Shown: one piece after another, positions 1 through 5,131 of the stretch | How positions within the stretch are numbered: position 1 is the first letter of the stretch | How the letters are laid out: every line of letters starts with the position of its first letter | NCBI GenBank assembly: GCA_018815265.1 | Contig: JAHIYG010000163.1 | Span: forward strand, 1-6,753 | Source of the DNA: Candidatus Altarchaeota archaeon | GTDB taxonomy: Archaea; Altiarchaeota; Altiarchaeia; IMC4; SCGC-AAA252-I15 | Reading direction: 5' to 3' | DNA: 6,753 bases | Translations under genes and position numbers: made by a program | The notes under the pieces: generated by a model | The model's input: only the letters and a program-made list of their open reading frames with translations | What the model was told of the DNA's origin: nothing | The model's database searches: none

Positions 1-128
1 CCGGTTGCTCGGTTCACGCGCTGCCATACATCAGTGGGGCTTACAACCCCACCAGTATATCTCAAAGCCGAATGCCAAACCCCACAAAAGAAAAAAATAC
101 CTATGGAACGCAACAATGTAACCCACAT
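1..128 (-). CDS. Possible N-terminal part of an unknown protein, cut by the window edge
   Basis: An ATG at 126-128 opens a frame of 42 codons that runs off the left edge without a stop. The start of the protein is hydrophobic (MWVTLLRSIGIFFFCG), somewhat like a signal peptide or membrane segment, and it continues through a GGVVSPTDVW stretch. A TATA-like sequence lies about 20-23 bases upstream, directly after the ef1b terminator. I recognise no family. The case is weak: there is no ribosome binding site, the frame is short, a second frame is also open over much of it, and the left 85 bases look richer in G+C than the neighbouring intergenic DNA and contain a strong hairpin (GTGGGG at 50-55, CCCCAC at 37-42, both read on the minus strand). 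A structured RNA is a real alternative. Confidence 0.25.
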   Translation of the reverse strand, partial: MWVTLLRSIGIFFFCGVWHSALRYTGGVVSPTDVWQRVNRAT

Positions 129-150
129 CAATTGTCAATAAAATTCTTAT

Positions 151-160
151 AAAAAAAAAA
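151..160 (-). terminator. T-run terminator after ef1b
   Basis: On the minus strand a run of ten T begins two bases after the TAG stop of ef1b. Archaeal RNA polymerase terminates at such oligo-T tracts without needing a hairpin. The end of the run (TTTTTATAAG) also resembles a TATA box and could serve whatever lies further left. Confidence 0.7.
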
Positions 161-162
161 CC

Positions 163-435
163 CTAAAGCCTGTTTAACCCAGTAACTTCAGCCTCGCTGA
201 CACCTGGGATTTTAGATATCTTTTCCTGTATCTCATCCATCCCACCCTGTTTGTCGTTGAACAATAAGTTGACCTCCAACGCCTTAAGTCCGAATGCAAT
301 CGGCTTCTCAGCCATCGAGTGAACCTTACATTTTTCTGATTCCAACTTTCTAATTTCCTCAGATATTTTTTTCAAATCAGTCTCTACGCCCTCAGGCATT
401 ATCTTCATATTAACTACAACATTCCAGTCAGTCAT
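163..435 (-). CDS. ef1b: Translation elongation factor aEF-1beta
   Basis: This is the archaeal nucleotide exchange factor for aEF-1alpha: it promotes release of GDP so that the factor can bind GTP and carry another aminoacyl-tRNA to the ribosome. The protein has 90 residues, the usual size for the family. It shows the typical start (NVVVNMKIMPEGVETDL), the central KPIAFGLKALEV segment and the C-terminal KISKIPGVSEAEV segment, forming a small alpha/beta fold. I chose the ATG at 433-435. A GTG at 442-444 is in frame, but it overlaps the Shine-Dalgarno sequence GGAGG at 444-448, which is spaced eight bases from the ATG. The gene lies 55 bases after rpl10e and may be read from the same transcript, although a weak TATA-like sequence in the gap leaves a private promoter possible. 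It ends at a T-run terminator. The identification is firm. Confidence 0.94.
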   Translation of the reverse strand: MTDWNVVVNMKIMPEGVETDLKKISEEIRKLESEKCKVHSMAEKPIAFGLKALEVNLLFNDKQGGMDEIQEKISKIPGVSEAEVTGLNRL

Positions 436-443
436 TACAGACA

Positions 444-448
444 CCTCC
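444..448 (-). promoter_or_regulatory. Shine-Dalgarno site of ef1b, deciding its start
   Basis: GGAGG (GGAGGTG in full, 442-448) stands eight bases ahead of the ATG at 435. This is the only convincing Shine-Dalgarno site in the window. It excludes the in-frame GTG at 442-444, which it overlaps, as the start of ef1b. Confidence 0.8.
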
Positions 449-490
449 GATGTTTGTTTTGTGATATGACATTTTGAGCGTGTCTATAAG

Positions 491-1057
491 TCAAACTCCA
501 CCCTTAACAGTGGAGTTTGTTGGTTTTTTAACAATAGGAGAGATAGATACTTTCTTTTCTCCAGGAAGTTTATTGCATGCCAGCTCCAACGCCTTCTTGA
601 TGAGTTTCCGCCTGGCATCATTGTTGTTGAATTTTATTGTGAACAACGTCTGACCCCTTTGCATTCTTGCAGCACGACCAATAGGCTTACCAAAAGCCCT
701 CCTCATACCCTCAGAAACCCTGTCCGCGCCAGCGCCCGTTGCAGTCACATTCTCCCTCATTACATGGTGAGGATACGCGTTTATTTTGAAGTAATAGTTT
801 GCGACCCCTACAAATTTCTCCAACCTCTTCTGGATTATAATCCTCGCAGCCTCCATACTATTGTGCCTAACCTGTATGTTGCCAACATAGACTATCTCTG
901 CCTTAGTGTCAAACTCCCCTTTCTTATTGCCCATGTCAAAATGTATGACTTTAGACCCTGGAATACCTGTGATGTAAGAATCCGAGGGTCGACTACTTAC
1001 TCGAGTATACGCGGGACTATCCCATCTGTAGCATTTAGCTGGTCTGATTCCTGCCAT
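491..1057 (-). CDS. rpl10e: 50S ribosomal protein L10e (uL16 family)
   Basis: This large-subunit ribosomal protein (the archaeal/eukaryotic counterpart of bacterial L16) sits near the central protuberance and helps shape the A-site tRNA region. The protein has 188 residues, slightly longer than the usual 165-180. Family signatures run through it: RPAKCYR at 5-11, AYTR at 16-19, GIPGSKVIHFDMGN at 31-44, QVRHNSMEAARI at 62-73, YPHHVMRENVTATGAGADRV at 95-114 and MRRAFGKPIGRAAR at 118-131. Two things are odd. About eight extra residues (VSSRPSDS, 20-27) separate AYTR from the GIPGSK motif, and a basic tail of roughly 15-20 residues extends the C-terminus. The ATG at 1057 has no Shine-Dalgarno site but has a TATA box about 33 bases upstream, so the mRNA should have almost no leader. 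The gene is separated from orc1/cdc6 by 127 bases. The identification is firm. Confidence 0.97.
   Translation of the reverse strand: MAGIRPAKCYRWDSPAYTRVSSRPSDSYITGIPGSKVIHFDMGNKKGEFDTKAEIVYVGNIQVRHNSMEAARIIIQKRLEKFVGVANYYFKINAYPHHVMRENVTATGAGADRVSEGMRRAFGKPIGRAARMQRGQTLFTIKFNNNDARRKLIKKALELACNKLPGEKKVSISPIVKKPTNSTVKGGV
493..518 (-). repeat. Perfect 9-bp inverted repeat at the end of rpl10e
   Basis: AAACTCCAC at 493-501 and GTGGAGTTT at 510-518 are perfect complements around an eight-base loop. The hairpin covers the last codons of rpl10e and ends two bases before its outer stop-codon base. No T-run follows it, so it is not an obvious terminator. It could protect the 3' end of the rpl10e message or set the ratio between rpl10e and ef1b. 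Confidence 0.6.
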
Positions 1058-1086
1058 TTTACGGACTTATAATAAAGACATAATCA

Positions 1087-1094
1087 TTTATAAA
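1087..1094 (-). promoter_or_regulatory. TATA box of rpl10e
   Basis: TTTATAAA is centred about 33 bases before the rpl10e ATG. With the usual archaeal spacing of 25-28 bases to the start of transcription, the leader would be only about six to eight bases, which agrees with the lack of a ribosome binding site. This promoter lets rpl10e be read independently of the upstream orc1/cdc6 gene. Confidence 0.65.
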
Positions 1095-1184
1095 GTTGAG
1101 AACTTATGCCCCCGACCATAAACCAATGATATCAGCTCTCCACAGGGTTTACATAAAGCATGCATCCCTATTTCTTCTGATGCC

Positions 1185-2297
1185 TCAAAGCCCTAGTATC
1201 TCCCGCACATTATCCAGGTCATATCTGGTTTTTATCTCCCTGCTCTGGCCCCTACCCGGCAAAGGCATAGTCTCAATCAAACCGACATGCTCCAGCTTAC
1301 TTATGAGCTGATTATATTTCTTCACGCCAGAGCCAGTCTTCTCGCGGTATTTAACATACAAGTCTCCGGAACGCACAGGACCTGTGCCAACAAGTATTTC
1401 CATGAATTTCCTCTCAGACGCATCCAATGAGTTCAATATCTGCTCGAATTTCTTATCCTTTGACGTTCCAAACGCCTTTTCAACATGCTCAGAATCTATT
1501 TTCCTCACAGAATCCTGCTCAGCAAACAATGCACTCCTCCTAATCAAGTCAATACCAAACCGCAAATCCCCAACATCATAGGTTTTTGAAGCAATCTCTG
1601 CGAACAATTTCTTAGACAACACACTATCATATAAGCCATACCTAACACGAGTAGCCAGTATATCCTCCACTTCAGACAGACTATACGGTGGGAAAAACAC
1701 CTCGATAGGATTAAATACACTCTTTGCCTTCTGGTCCAAGTCCGCCATAACAGAGCGGTCAACGAGTATCCCAACCACCCCAACCCTATCGTAGCCATAG
1801 GTAGTGTGAGCCTTCAAAAGATCCATAAGAAGCTTGTCAACAGTCTGGTTCAAAAAAAGCTGGTCTATCTCATCCAACGCCACAACAAGGGATTTATTCT
1901 CCTTAGACAGCTTCCTAAATACCTTCTCCTTCACAGCATTCAAAGGTTTGCCAGTATCTGGTGGGCTAACACCAAAAAGTATCTCATGTATCTTAGAAAA
2001 AATACCGAAACGAGTGTTGTGGTCTTCACAGTTGACGTATACCGTCACCAATTTAGAAGATGCTTGATTCACCTCATTGAATATATACTTGATTGCAGTG
2101 GTCTTACCAGTACCACATGGTCCATGAACCAATGTATTAACTGGATTCACCCCCCTGAGACCAGGTTTCAGAGAGAGAGTAATCTCCTTGATTTGACTGT
2201 CACGGTGTAGAAAATCCTCAGGCACATAAGAAGGTGTGAAGACCTCCTCATCCTTAAAGAGGGTCTCATCATCTAATAAAATATCCCTGGCTTTCAT
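1185..2297 (-). CDS. cdc6: Orc1/Cdc6-type replication initiator, AAA+ ATPase
   Basis: This protein should bind origin DNA and help load the MCM helicase. It has 370 residues, a little shorter than the usual 380-420. An AAA+ module comes first: Walker A GPCGTGKT at 59-66, Walker B VVALDEID at 138-145, the FFPPYSLSEVEDIL lid entry at 201-214 and sensor 2 GDLRFGIDLIRR at 243-254 with Arg246. A C-terminal winged helix (about 285-370) follows, with a GRGQSREI wing near 348-355. Two sites look changed. The sensor-1 strand reads VVGILVDR (174-181), where relatives usually have GISND, and the segment that usually reads LDPRVKSS reads LDQKAKSV (187-194). I start at the ATG at 2297: a GTG at 2339 is in frame, but the TATA box at 2321-2328 lies inside that extension and points to a leaderless start at 2297. 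This may be a diverged paralogue rather than the main initiator. Confidence 0.95.
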   Translation of the reverse strand: MKARDILLDDETLFKDEEVFTPSYVPEDFLHRDSQIKEITLSLKPGLRGVNPVNTLVHGPCGTGKTTAIKYIFNEVNQASSKLVTVYVNCEDHNTRFGIFSKIHEILFGVSPPDTGKPLNAVKEKVFRKLSKENKSLVVALDEIDQLFLNQTVDKLLMDLLKAHTTYGYDRVGVVGILVDRSVMADLDQKAKSVFNPIEVFFPPYSLSEVEDILATRVRYGLYDSVLSKKLFAEIASKTYDVGDLRFGIDLIRRSALFAEQDSVRKIDSEHVEKAFGTSKDKKFEQILNSLDASERKFMEILVGTGPVRSGDLYVKYREKTGSGVKKYNQLISKLEHVGLIETMPLPGRGQSREIKTRYDLDNVREILGL

Positions 2298-2320
2298 CCA
2301 CCATAGTATATGCTTTAAAG

Positions 2321-2328
2321 ATAAATAA
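2321..2328 (-). promoter_or_regulatory. TATA box of orc1/cdc6
   Basis: TTATTTAT is centred about 27 bases before the ATG at 2297, the normal archaeal distance from TATA box to the start of transcription. Transcription would begin at or next to the A of the ATG. This argues for a leaderless mRNA and against the longer reading frame that opens with GTG at 2339. Confidence 0.6.
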
Positions 2329-2373
2329 CCATAACCCACAAGGTGATGTTTACATGAAACCCAATAGTGTATA

Positions 2374-2907
2374 CTAATACCTTTTACGTATGGGTTTTGC
2401 CGGATTTCCAGAATAAACCATATTTGATTCAGTATCTTTTTTTACAACAGAGCCAATACACAAGACCGAATGAGATTTTAACACTGCACCCGGACAGATT
2501 ATGGATTTTGCCCCAACCCAGACACTCTCTTCTATGGTCACCGGTTTCGAGAAGAAATCGAATGTTTCCTTCTTGTAGTCATGATTTCCAGTAAATACAC
2601 ACGCCCCCTGAGATATGCAAGAGTTTGAGCCTATCCTAACCCAGTCTAGGTTATCTATCCAGACGTTTTCCCCAATCCAAACATTATCCCCTACCTCCAG
2701 ACGCCACGGATATTTGATATTTACACTATGTTGGATAAATAAGCTCCTGCCAATTTTTGCCCCAAACAACCTCAGAAGAAAAATCCGCACCCTACAAGGC
2801 AGCGGCAGACTAGACTTGAAAAAAACACAATTTACCAGATACCAAAGGATAAACCTTATGTTTCCGCATTTATCTGATTTAGGCCTGGAATACTTTTCCA
2901 ATTTCAT
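2374..2907 (-). CDS. WcaF-like O-acetyltransferase, left-handed beta-helix type
   Basis: The protein probably moves an acetyl group from acetyl-CoA to a hydroxyl of a surface sugar; the family includes WcaF of colanic acid synthesis. It has 177 residues. The N-terminal part (to about 50) carries the family's hydrophobic helix and the FLLRLFGAKIG motif at 43-53. Hexapeptide repeats then form the beta-helix: IKYPWRLEVGDNVWIGENVW at 64-83, VRIGSNSCISQGA at 90-102, and VTIEESVWVGAKSIICPGAV at 123-142. His109 in the TGNHDY motif (106-111) is the expected catalytic base. The C-terminus GNPAKPIRKR is typical. I chose the ATG at 2907, because the residues after it align with the start of WcaF; a TTG at 2952 would extend the frame back over the end of the glycosyltransferase gene. 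The gap to that gene is 31 bases and there is no clear Shine-Dalgarno site. The exact substrate cannot be told. Confidence 0.9.
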   Translation of the reverse strand: MKLEKYSRPKSDKCGNIRFILWYLVNCVFFKSSLPLPCRVRIFLLRLFGAKIGRSLFIQHSVNIKYPWRLEVGDNVWIGENVWIDNLDWVRIGSNSCISQGACVFTGNHDYKKETFDFFSKPVTIEESVWVGAKSIICPGAVLKSHSVLCIGSVVKKDTESNMVYSGNPAKPIRKRY

Positions 2908-2938
2908 CTCTGCTGAAATAAAAAGGCACTCTAAGCTT

Positions 2939-3709
2939 TTATTTAGATTCAACCAGAGGTTTTTTGAAATACTGCGGTATTTTCATCATTTTTTTCATAG
3001 TCACTGCAGCTAGGGCCTGTATATCGTTTCCTAAACCGTTTATTTTCCAAGATAGATAGTCTTCACTGTATTTCTGTATAAAATTAATCATTTGAAAACT
3101 CAATCCTCCAGCACGCATTTTAACAAGGATATCAGGTATGTATTCAATAGAGATGTTAAACCTCCCCAAAAGCCTTAATGCCATTTCATAATCTGAAGAA
3201 ATCTTCAAATCAACAGAGTAATCTCCGTATTTCTGATATATCCCCTTCTTCACAAAGAAAGTAGTATGGGGCGGCATCCAACCCCAGAAAAGCTCGTTTT
3301 TATTGTATTTACCGGCCTTCCAATATCTCACAACACAGTCTAAATCATTTCTTTTCACATAAACTATGTCACCATAACAAGAATCAACATATTTATCCTC
3401 CAAAACGGACGCTATATTCTTAAGCACATCCTTATTCATGTACAGGTCATCAGAGTTCAAAAAGCCTATAGCATCCCCTTTGGCCTTTTTGATGCCTTTG
3501 TTCATGGCGTCATAAATCCCCCTATCCGGGCCATTGACCAGTTTTATTAACCCACCGTATGAATCCACAATATCCAACGTCTTATCCTTGGACCCTCCAT
3601 CAACGATAATATATTCAAAGTTAGAATATGACTGAGACAACACAGACTCTATGGTTTCCCGAATCGTATCCCCACTATTTAAGGCAACAGTGACTATGGA
3701 CAACTTCAT
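2939..3709 (-). CDS. Family 2 glycosyltransferase (GT-A fold)
   Basis: The enzyme transfers a sugar from a nucleotide-sugar donor to a glycan or lipid-linked acceptor on the cytoplasmic side of the membrane. It has 256 residues and covers a whole GT-A domain. Visible motifs are the opening strand SIVTVALNS (4-12), the donor-binding IIVDGGSKDKT (34-44), DRGIYDAMNKG (62-72), the metal-binding acidic site FLNSDD (83-88), MPPHTTFFVK (145-154) and SSDYEMALRL (171-180), where the catalytic acidic residue is expected. No membrane segment is evident. The DRGIYDAMNKG and NSDD motifs place it in the WcaE-like branch used for exopolysaccharide and glycolipid assembly. I chose the ATG at 3709; a TTG at 3733 is in frame, but it would lie inside the A+T-rich promoter-like gap. 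The gene follows the fucose synthase by 33 bases. The donor and acceptor are unknown. Confidence 0.93.
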   Translation of the reverse strand: MKLSIVTVALNSGDTIRETIESVLSQSYSNFEYIIVDGGSKDKTLDIVDSYGGLIKLVNGPDRGIYDAMNKGIKKAKGDAIGFLNSDDLYMNKDVLKNIASVLEDKYVDSCYGDIVYVKRNDLDCVVRYWKAGKYNKNELFWGWMPPHTTFFVKKGIYQKYGDYSVDLKISSDYEMALRLLGRFNISIEYIPDILVKMRAGGLSFQMINFIQKYSEDYLSWKINGLGNDIQALAAVTMKKMMKIPQYFKKPLVESK

Positions 3710-3732
3710 AAGAATAGTATAAGTAGGTAACA

Positions 3733-3741
3733 ATAAAATAA
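3733..3741 (-). promoter_or_regulatory. Possible TATA box of the glycosyltransferase gene
   Basis: TTATTTTAT lies in the 33-base gap and is centred about 28 bases before the ATG at 3709, the spacing expected for a leaderless start. It could simply be A+T-rich spacer inside an operon, so the call is tentative. Confidence 0.35.
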
Positions 3742-3742
3742 G

Positions 3743-4702
3743 TCATTTCCTGGATTCAACATACCATTCCACAGTTTTTGCAAGTCCTACCCCAAAGCTA
3801 GTCCCAGCAACCCAACCAAATTCCCTTTGTGCTTTGGAAGTATCAAGACATCTTCGGGGTTGTCCGTCAGGTTTGGATGTATCCCATTCTATTTTGCCGT
3901 TGAAACACATTAAACCAGCTATCTTTTCAGCTAAATCCCTAATGGAAATCTCAAAACCCGCACCAATATTCACAGGATCAACCATATCATATTTTTCTGC
4001 TGCAAGAACTATTGCCTCAGCGGCATCACCAACATACAAAAACTCCCGAGTTGCCTCCCCAGTACCCCACACAGTAACCTTGTCATGGTGTTTTTTCTCA
4101 GACCCATCAGGTTCATGCATCGCATCATAGAATTTCCTAATCAACGAGGGAATCACATGAGAAGTTTTCTCGTCGAAGTTATCTCCAGGCCCAAATAAAT
4201 TAACCAACAATAAATTAATGGACTTGAATCCATACTGCTGCTGATAAGCCTTAGATTGAACAATAAGCATTTTCTTAGCCAGACCATACGCAGCATTCGT
4301 CTCCTCAGGATAACCCATCCACAAATCCTCCTCCTTGAAAGGCACAGGAGTGAATTTCGGGTAGGAACATATGGTGCCGACATTTACGACTTTCTCCACT
4401 CCTTTTTTCCGAGCCTCATCCATCAACTGAACACCCATCATAAGATTATCATAAAAAAAAGATGCAGGACTTTGCATATTAGCCCCAATACCCCCAACAA
4501 CAGCAGCTAAATGGATTATTATATCAGGATTTGAGTCACGTAAGAGCTTTTTTACAGCATCTAATTCCACCAGATTATAGTCCCTGCTCGTGGAAACAAA
4601 GACACCCCTACATCCCTTCTTCTCAAGCTCCCTGACAACATATGAACCTAGAAATCCACAGCCCCCAGTCACCAAAACACTCTTTGACTTCCAAAAAGAC
4701 AT
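3743..4702 (-). CDS. fcl: GDP-L-fucose synthase-like reductase/epimerase
   Basis: Enzymes of this family turn GDP-4-keto-6-deoxy-D-mannose into GDP-L-fucose in the cytoplasm by a double epimerisation and an NADPH-dependent reduction. The protein has 319 residues, the normal length. The Rossmann motif is TGGCGFLG (12-19). The short-chain dehydrogenase pair is Tyr139 and Lys143 in YGLAK. The epimerisation residues of E. coli GMER also have counterparts: Cys112 in GTICSYP and His182 in TSHVIP. Thr110 takes the place of the usual catalytic serine. LFGPGDNFDEKTSHVIPSLI (169-188) and TREFLYVGDAAEA (218-230) are strong family matches. I start at the ATG at 4702, because a TATA box lies about 25 bases before it and overlaps the TTG-initiated extension to 4735. 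The matching dehydratase (gmd) is not in the window. A related GDP-6-deoxyhexose product is possible. Confidence 0.92.
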   Translation of the reverse strand: MSFWKSKSVLVTGGCGFLGSYVVRELEKKGCRGVFVSTSRDYNLVELDAVKKLLRDSNPDIIIHLAAVVGGIGANMQSPASFFYDNLMMGVQLMDEARKKGVEKVVNVGTICSYPKFTPVPFKEEDLWMGYPEETNAAYGLAKKMLIVQSKAYQQQYGFKSINLLLVNLFGPGDNFDEKTSHVIPSLIRKFYDAMHEPDGSEKKHHDKVTVWGTGEATREFLYVGDAAEAIVLAAEKYDMVDPVNIGAGFEISIRDLAEKIAGLMCFNGKIEWDTSKPDGQPRRCLDTSKAQREFGWVAGTSFGVGLAKTVEWYVESRK

Positions 4703-4722
4703 GGTAAAAGATAAGTAAAATG

Positions 4723-4730
4723 AATAAATA
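4723..4730 (-). promoter_or_regulatory. TATA box of the fucose synthase gene
   Basis: TATTTATT is centred about 25 bases before the ATG at 4702, which again implies a leaderless message. It probably drives the three-gene glycan block running leftward from here. Confidence 0.6.
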
Positions 4731-4805
4731 TCCAATTATGAACGCCATGGCATGTATCTGTCAAATTCAACCCAACATTTGCATTCATGCCTTTCAAAAA
4801 AAAGG

Positions 4806-4910
4806 TATGGGGGGAATGCTGGCTTAGATGTAGCGTGGTTTGAAGCCTACGCGGTTGTAGGTGTATCTTCTTTCGAAACTAGTGAAAGAATCTACTATTC
4901 CCACACCCGA
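4806..4910 (+). mobile_element. Possible remnant of an IS200/IS605-type element end
   Basis: The plus-strand frame here reads like a degenerate C-terminal tail (AWFEAYAVVGVSSFETSERI). It is followed by short hairpins: CCTAC/GTAGG around GCGGTT at 4846-4861, and TTCTTTC/GAAAGAA at 4868-4874 and 4884-4890 around nine bases. This arrangement recalls the right end of IS200/IS605 elements, where the tnpB tail runs into a GAAGC-plus-hairpin sequence. No transposase domain is present, and the resemblance is from memory only. Confidence 0.2.
4868..4890. repeat. 7-bp inverted repeat
   Basis: TTCTTTC (4868-4874) and GAAAGAA (4884-4890) are perfect complements with a nine-base loop. The repeat sits at the right side of the suspected transposon remnant. 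Confidence 0.5.
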
Positions 4911-4953
4911 GCTTTTTATCGCATATGCGCAATCCATTTTTTCACCTCCATTC

Positions 4954-4987
4954 ATTCCCCCTTATCCAAGTGGATTATGAGGGGAAT
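4954..4987. repeat. Imperfect palindrome resembling an archaeal origin recognition box
   Basis: ATTCCCC at 4954-4960 pairs with GGGGAAT at 4981-4987, and an inner dyad ATCC-AAGT-GGAT occupies 4964-4975. Read on the minus strand the core is TCCACTTGGATAAGGGGG, a short dyad followed by a G string. This has the layout of archaeal origin recognition boxes bound by Orc1/Cdc6 (TTCCAGTGGAAAC followed by a G string). Read on the plus strand, TCCAAGTGGATTATGAGGGG has the same layout. Only one such site is visible. A T-run at 5003-5009 leaves a rightward terminator hairpin as an alternative reading. Confidence 0.35.
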
Positions 4988-5092
4988 CCAGCCAACCAAC
5001 CCTTTTTTTATTTGAATAGAATTTGTCGCCAGCATAAAAACATCTTGCCCTAGAGAGCAGTTGAAAAGTATTTATGGAAGAGTTTAGTTCAG

Positions 5093-5100
5093 TAATATAT
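5093..5100 (+). promoter_or_regulatory. Probable TATA box of the ABC exporter
   Basis: TAATATAT is centred about 35 bases before the ATG at 5132, predicting a leader of roughly 7-10 bases. A second candidate, TATTTAT within 5064-5076, is preceded by a purine-rich stretch that could be a BRE and would give a leader of about 35 bases. There is no Shine-Dalgarno site. Confidence 0.45.
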
Positions 5101-5131
5101 CCAACTTCACAGTATATTCCTTAGTTAAAAC

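Larger units (their letters stand above)
4703..5131. other. Divergent intergenic region, about 430 bases, no convincing gene
   Basis: The region separates the leftward glycan genes from the rightward exporter. From left to right it holds the fucose synthase TATA box, an 8-bp palindrome GCCATGGC (4744-4751), a G-run GGGGGAATG (4810-4818), a possible transposon remnant (about 4806-4910), the palindrome CGCATATGCG (4920-4929), an origin-box-like dyad (4954-4987), a T-run (5003-5009) and TATA candidates for the exporter. A frame at 4752-5015 is open, but as a whole it has no family likeness. Confidence 0.6.

Noticed and set aside
1..85. tRNA gene suggested by a 7-base loop with Tyr (GTA, minus strand) or Val (TAC, plus strand) anticodon
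   Set aside because: The stem and loop look like an anticodon arm, but no T-arm (TTCRA), D-arm or pairing acceptor ends can be found at the right distances on either strand.
1..85. RNase P RNA or SRP RNA (GAGCAA and TTGTAAG motifs on the minus strand)
   Set aside because: Short motif likeness only; the other conserved blocks (GAGGAAAGTCC for RNase P, the UGUAA-helix order for SRP) are missing.
659..1072. Plus-strand open frame opposite rpl10e
   Set aside because: It is antisense to a clearly conserved ribosomal protein gene and has no family likeness.
1134..1155. Origin recognition box between rpl10e and orc1/cdc6 (CTCCACAGGGTTTAC)
   Set aside because: Single weak match with no proper dyad; also close to the end of the orc1 gene rather than its promoter.
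1806..2210. Plus-strand open frame opposite orc1/cdc6
   Set aside because: It lies opposite the conserved AAA+ core of orc1/cdc6 and shows no motif of its own.
2341..2397. AAACCCA/TGGGTTT inverted repeat as terminator of the acetyltransferase gene
   Set aside because: Only seven pairs with a loop of about 27 bases and no T-run after it; it also spans the stop codon. It may be chance.
4752..5015. Plus-strand frame of 87 codons as a gene
   Set aside because: No promoter, no ribosome binding site, no family likeness over its length, and it runs through palindromes. Only its middle part resembles a transposase tail.
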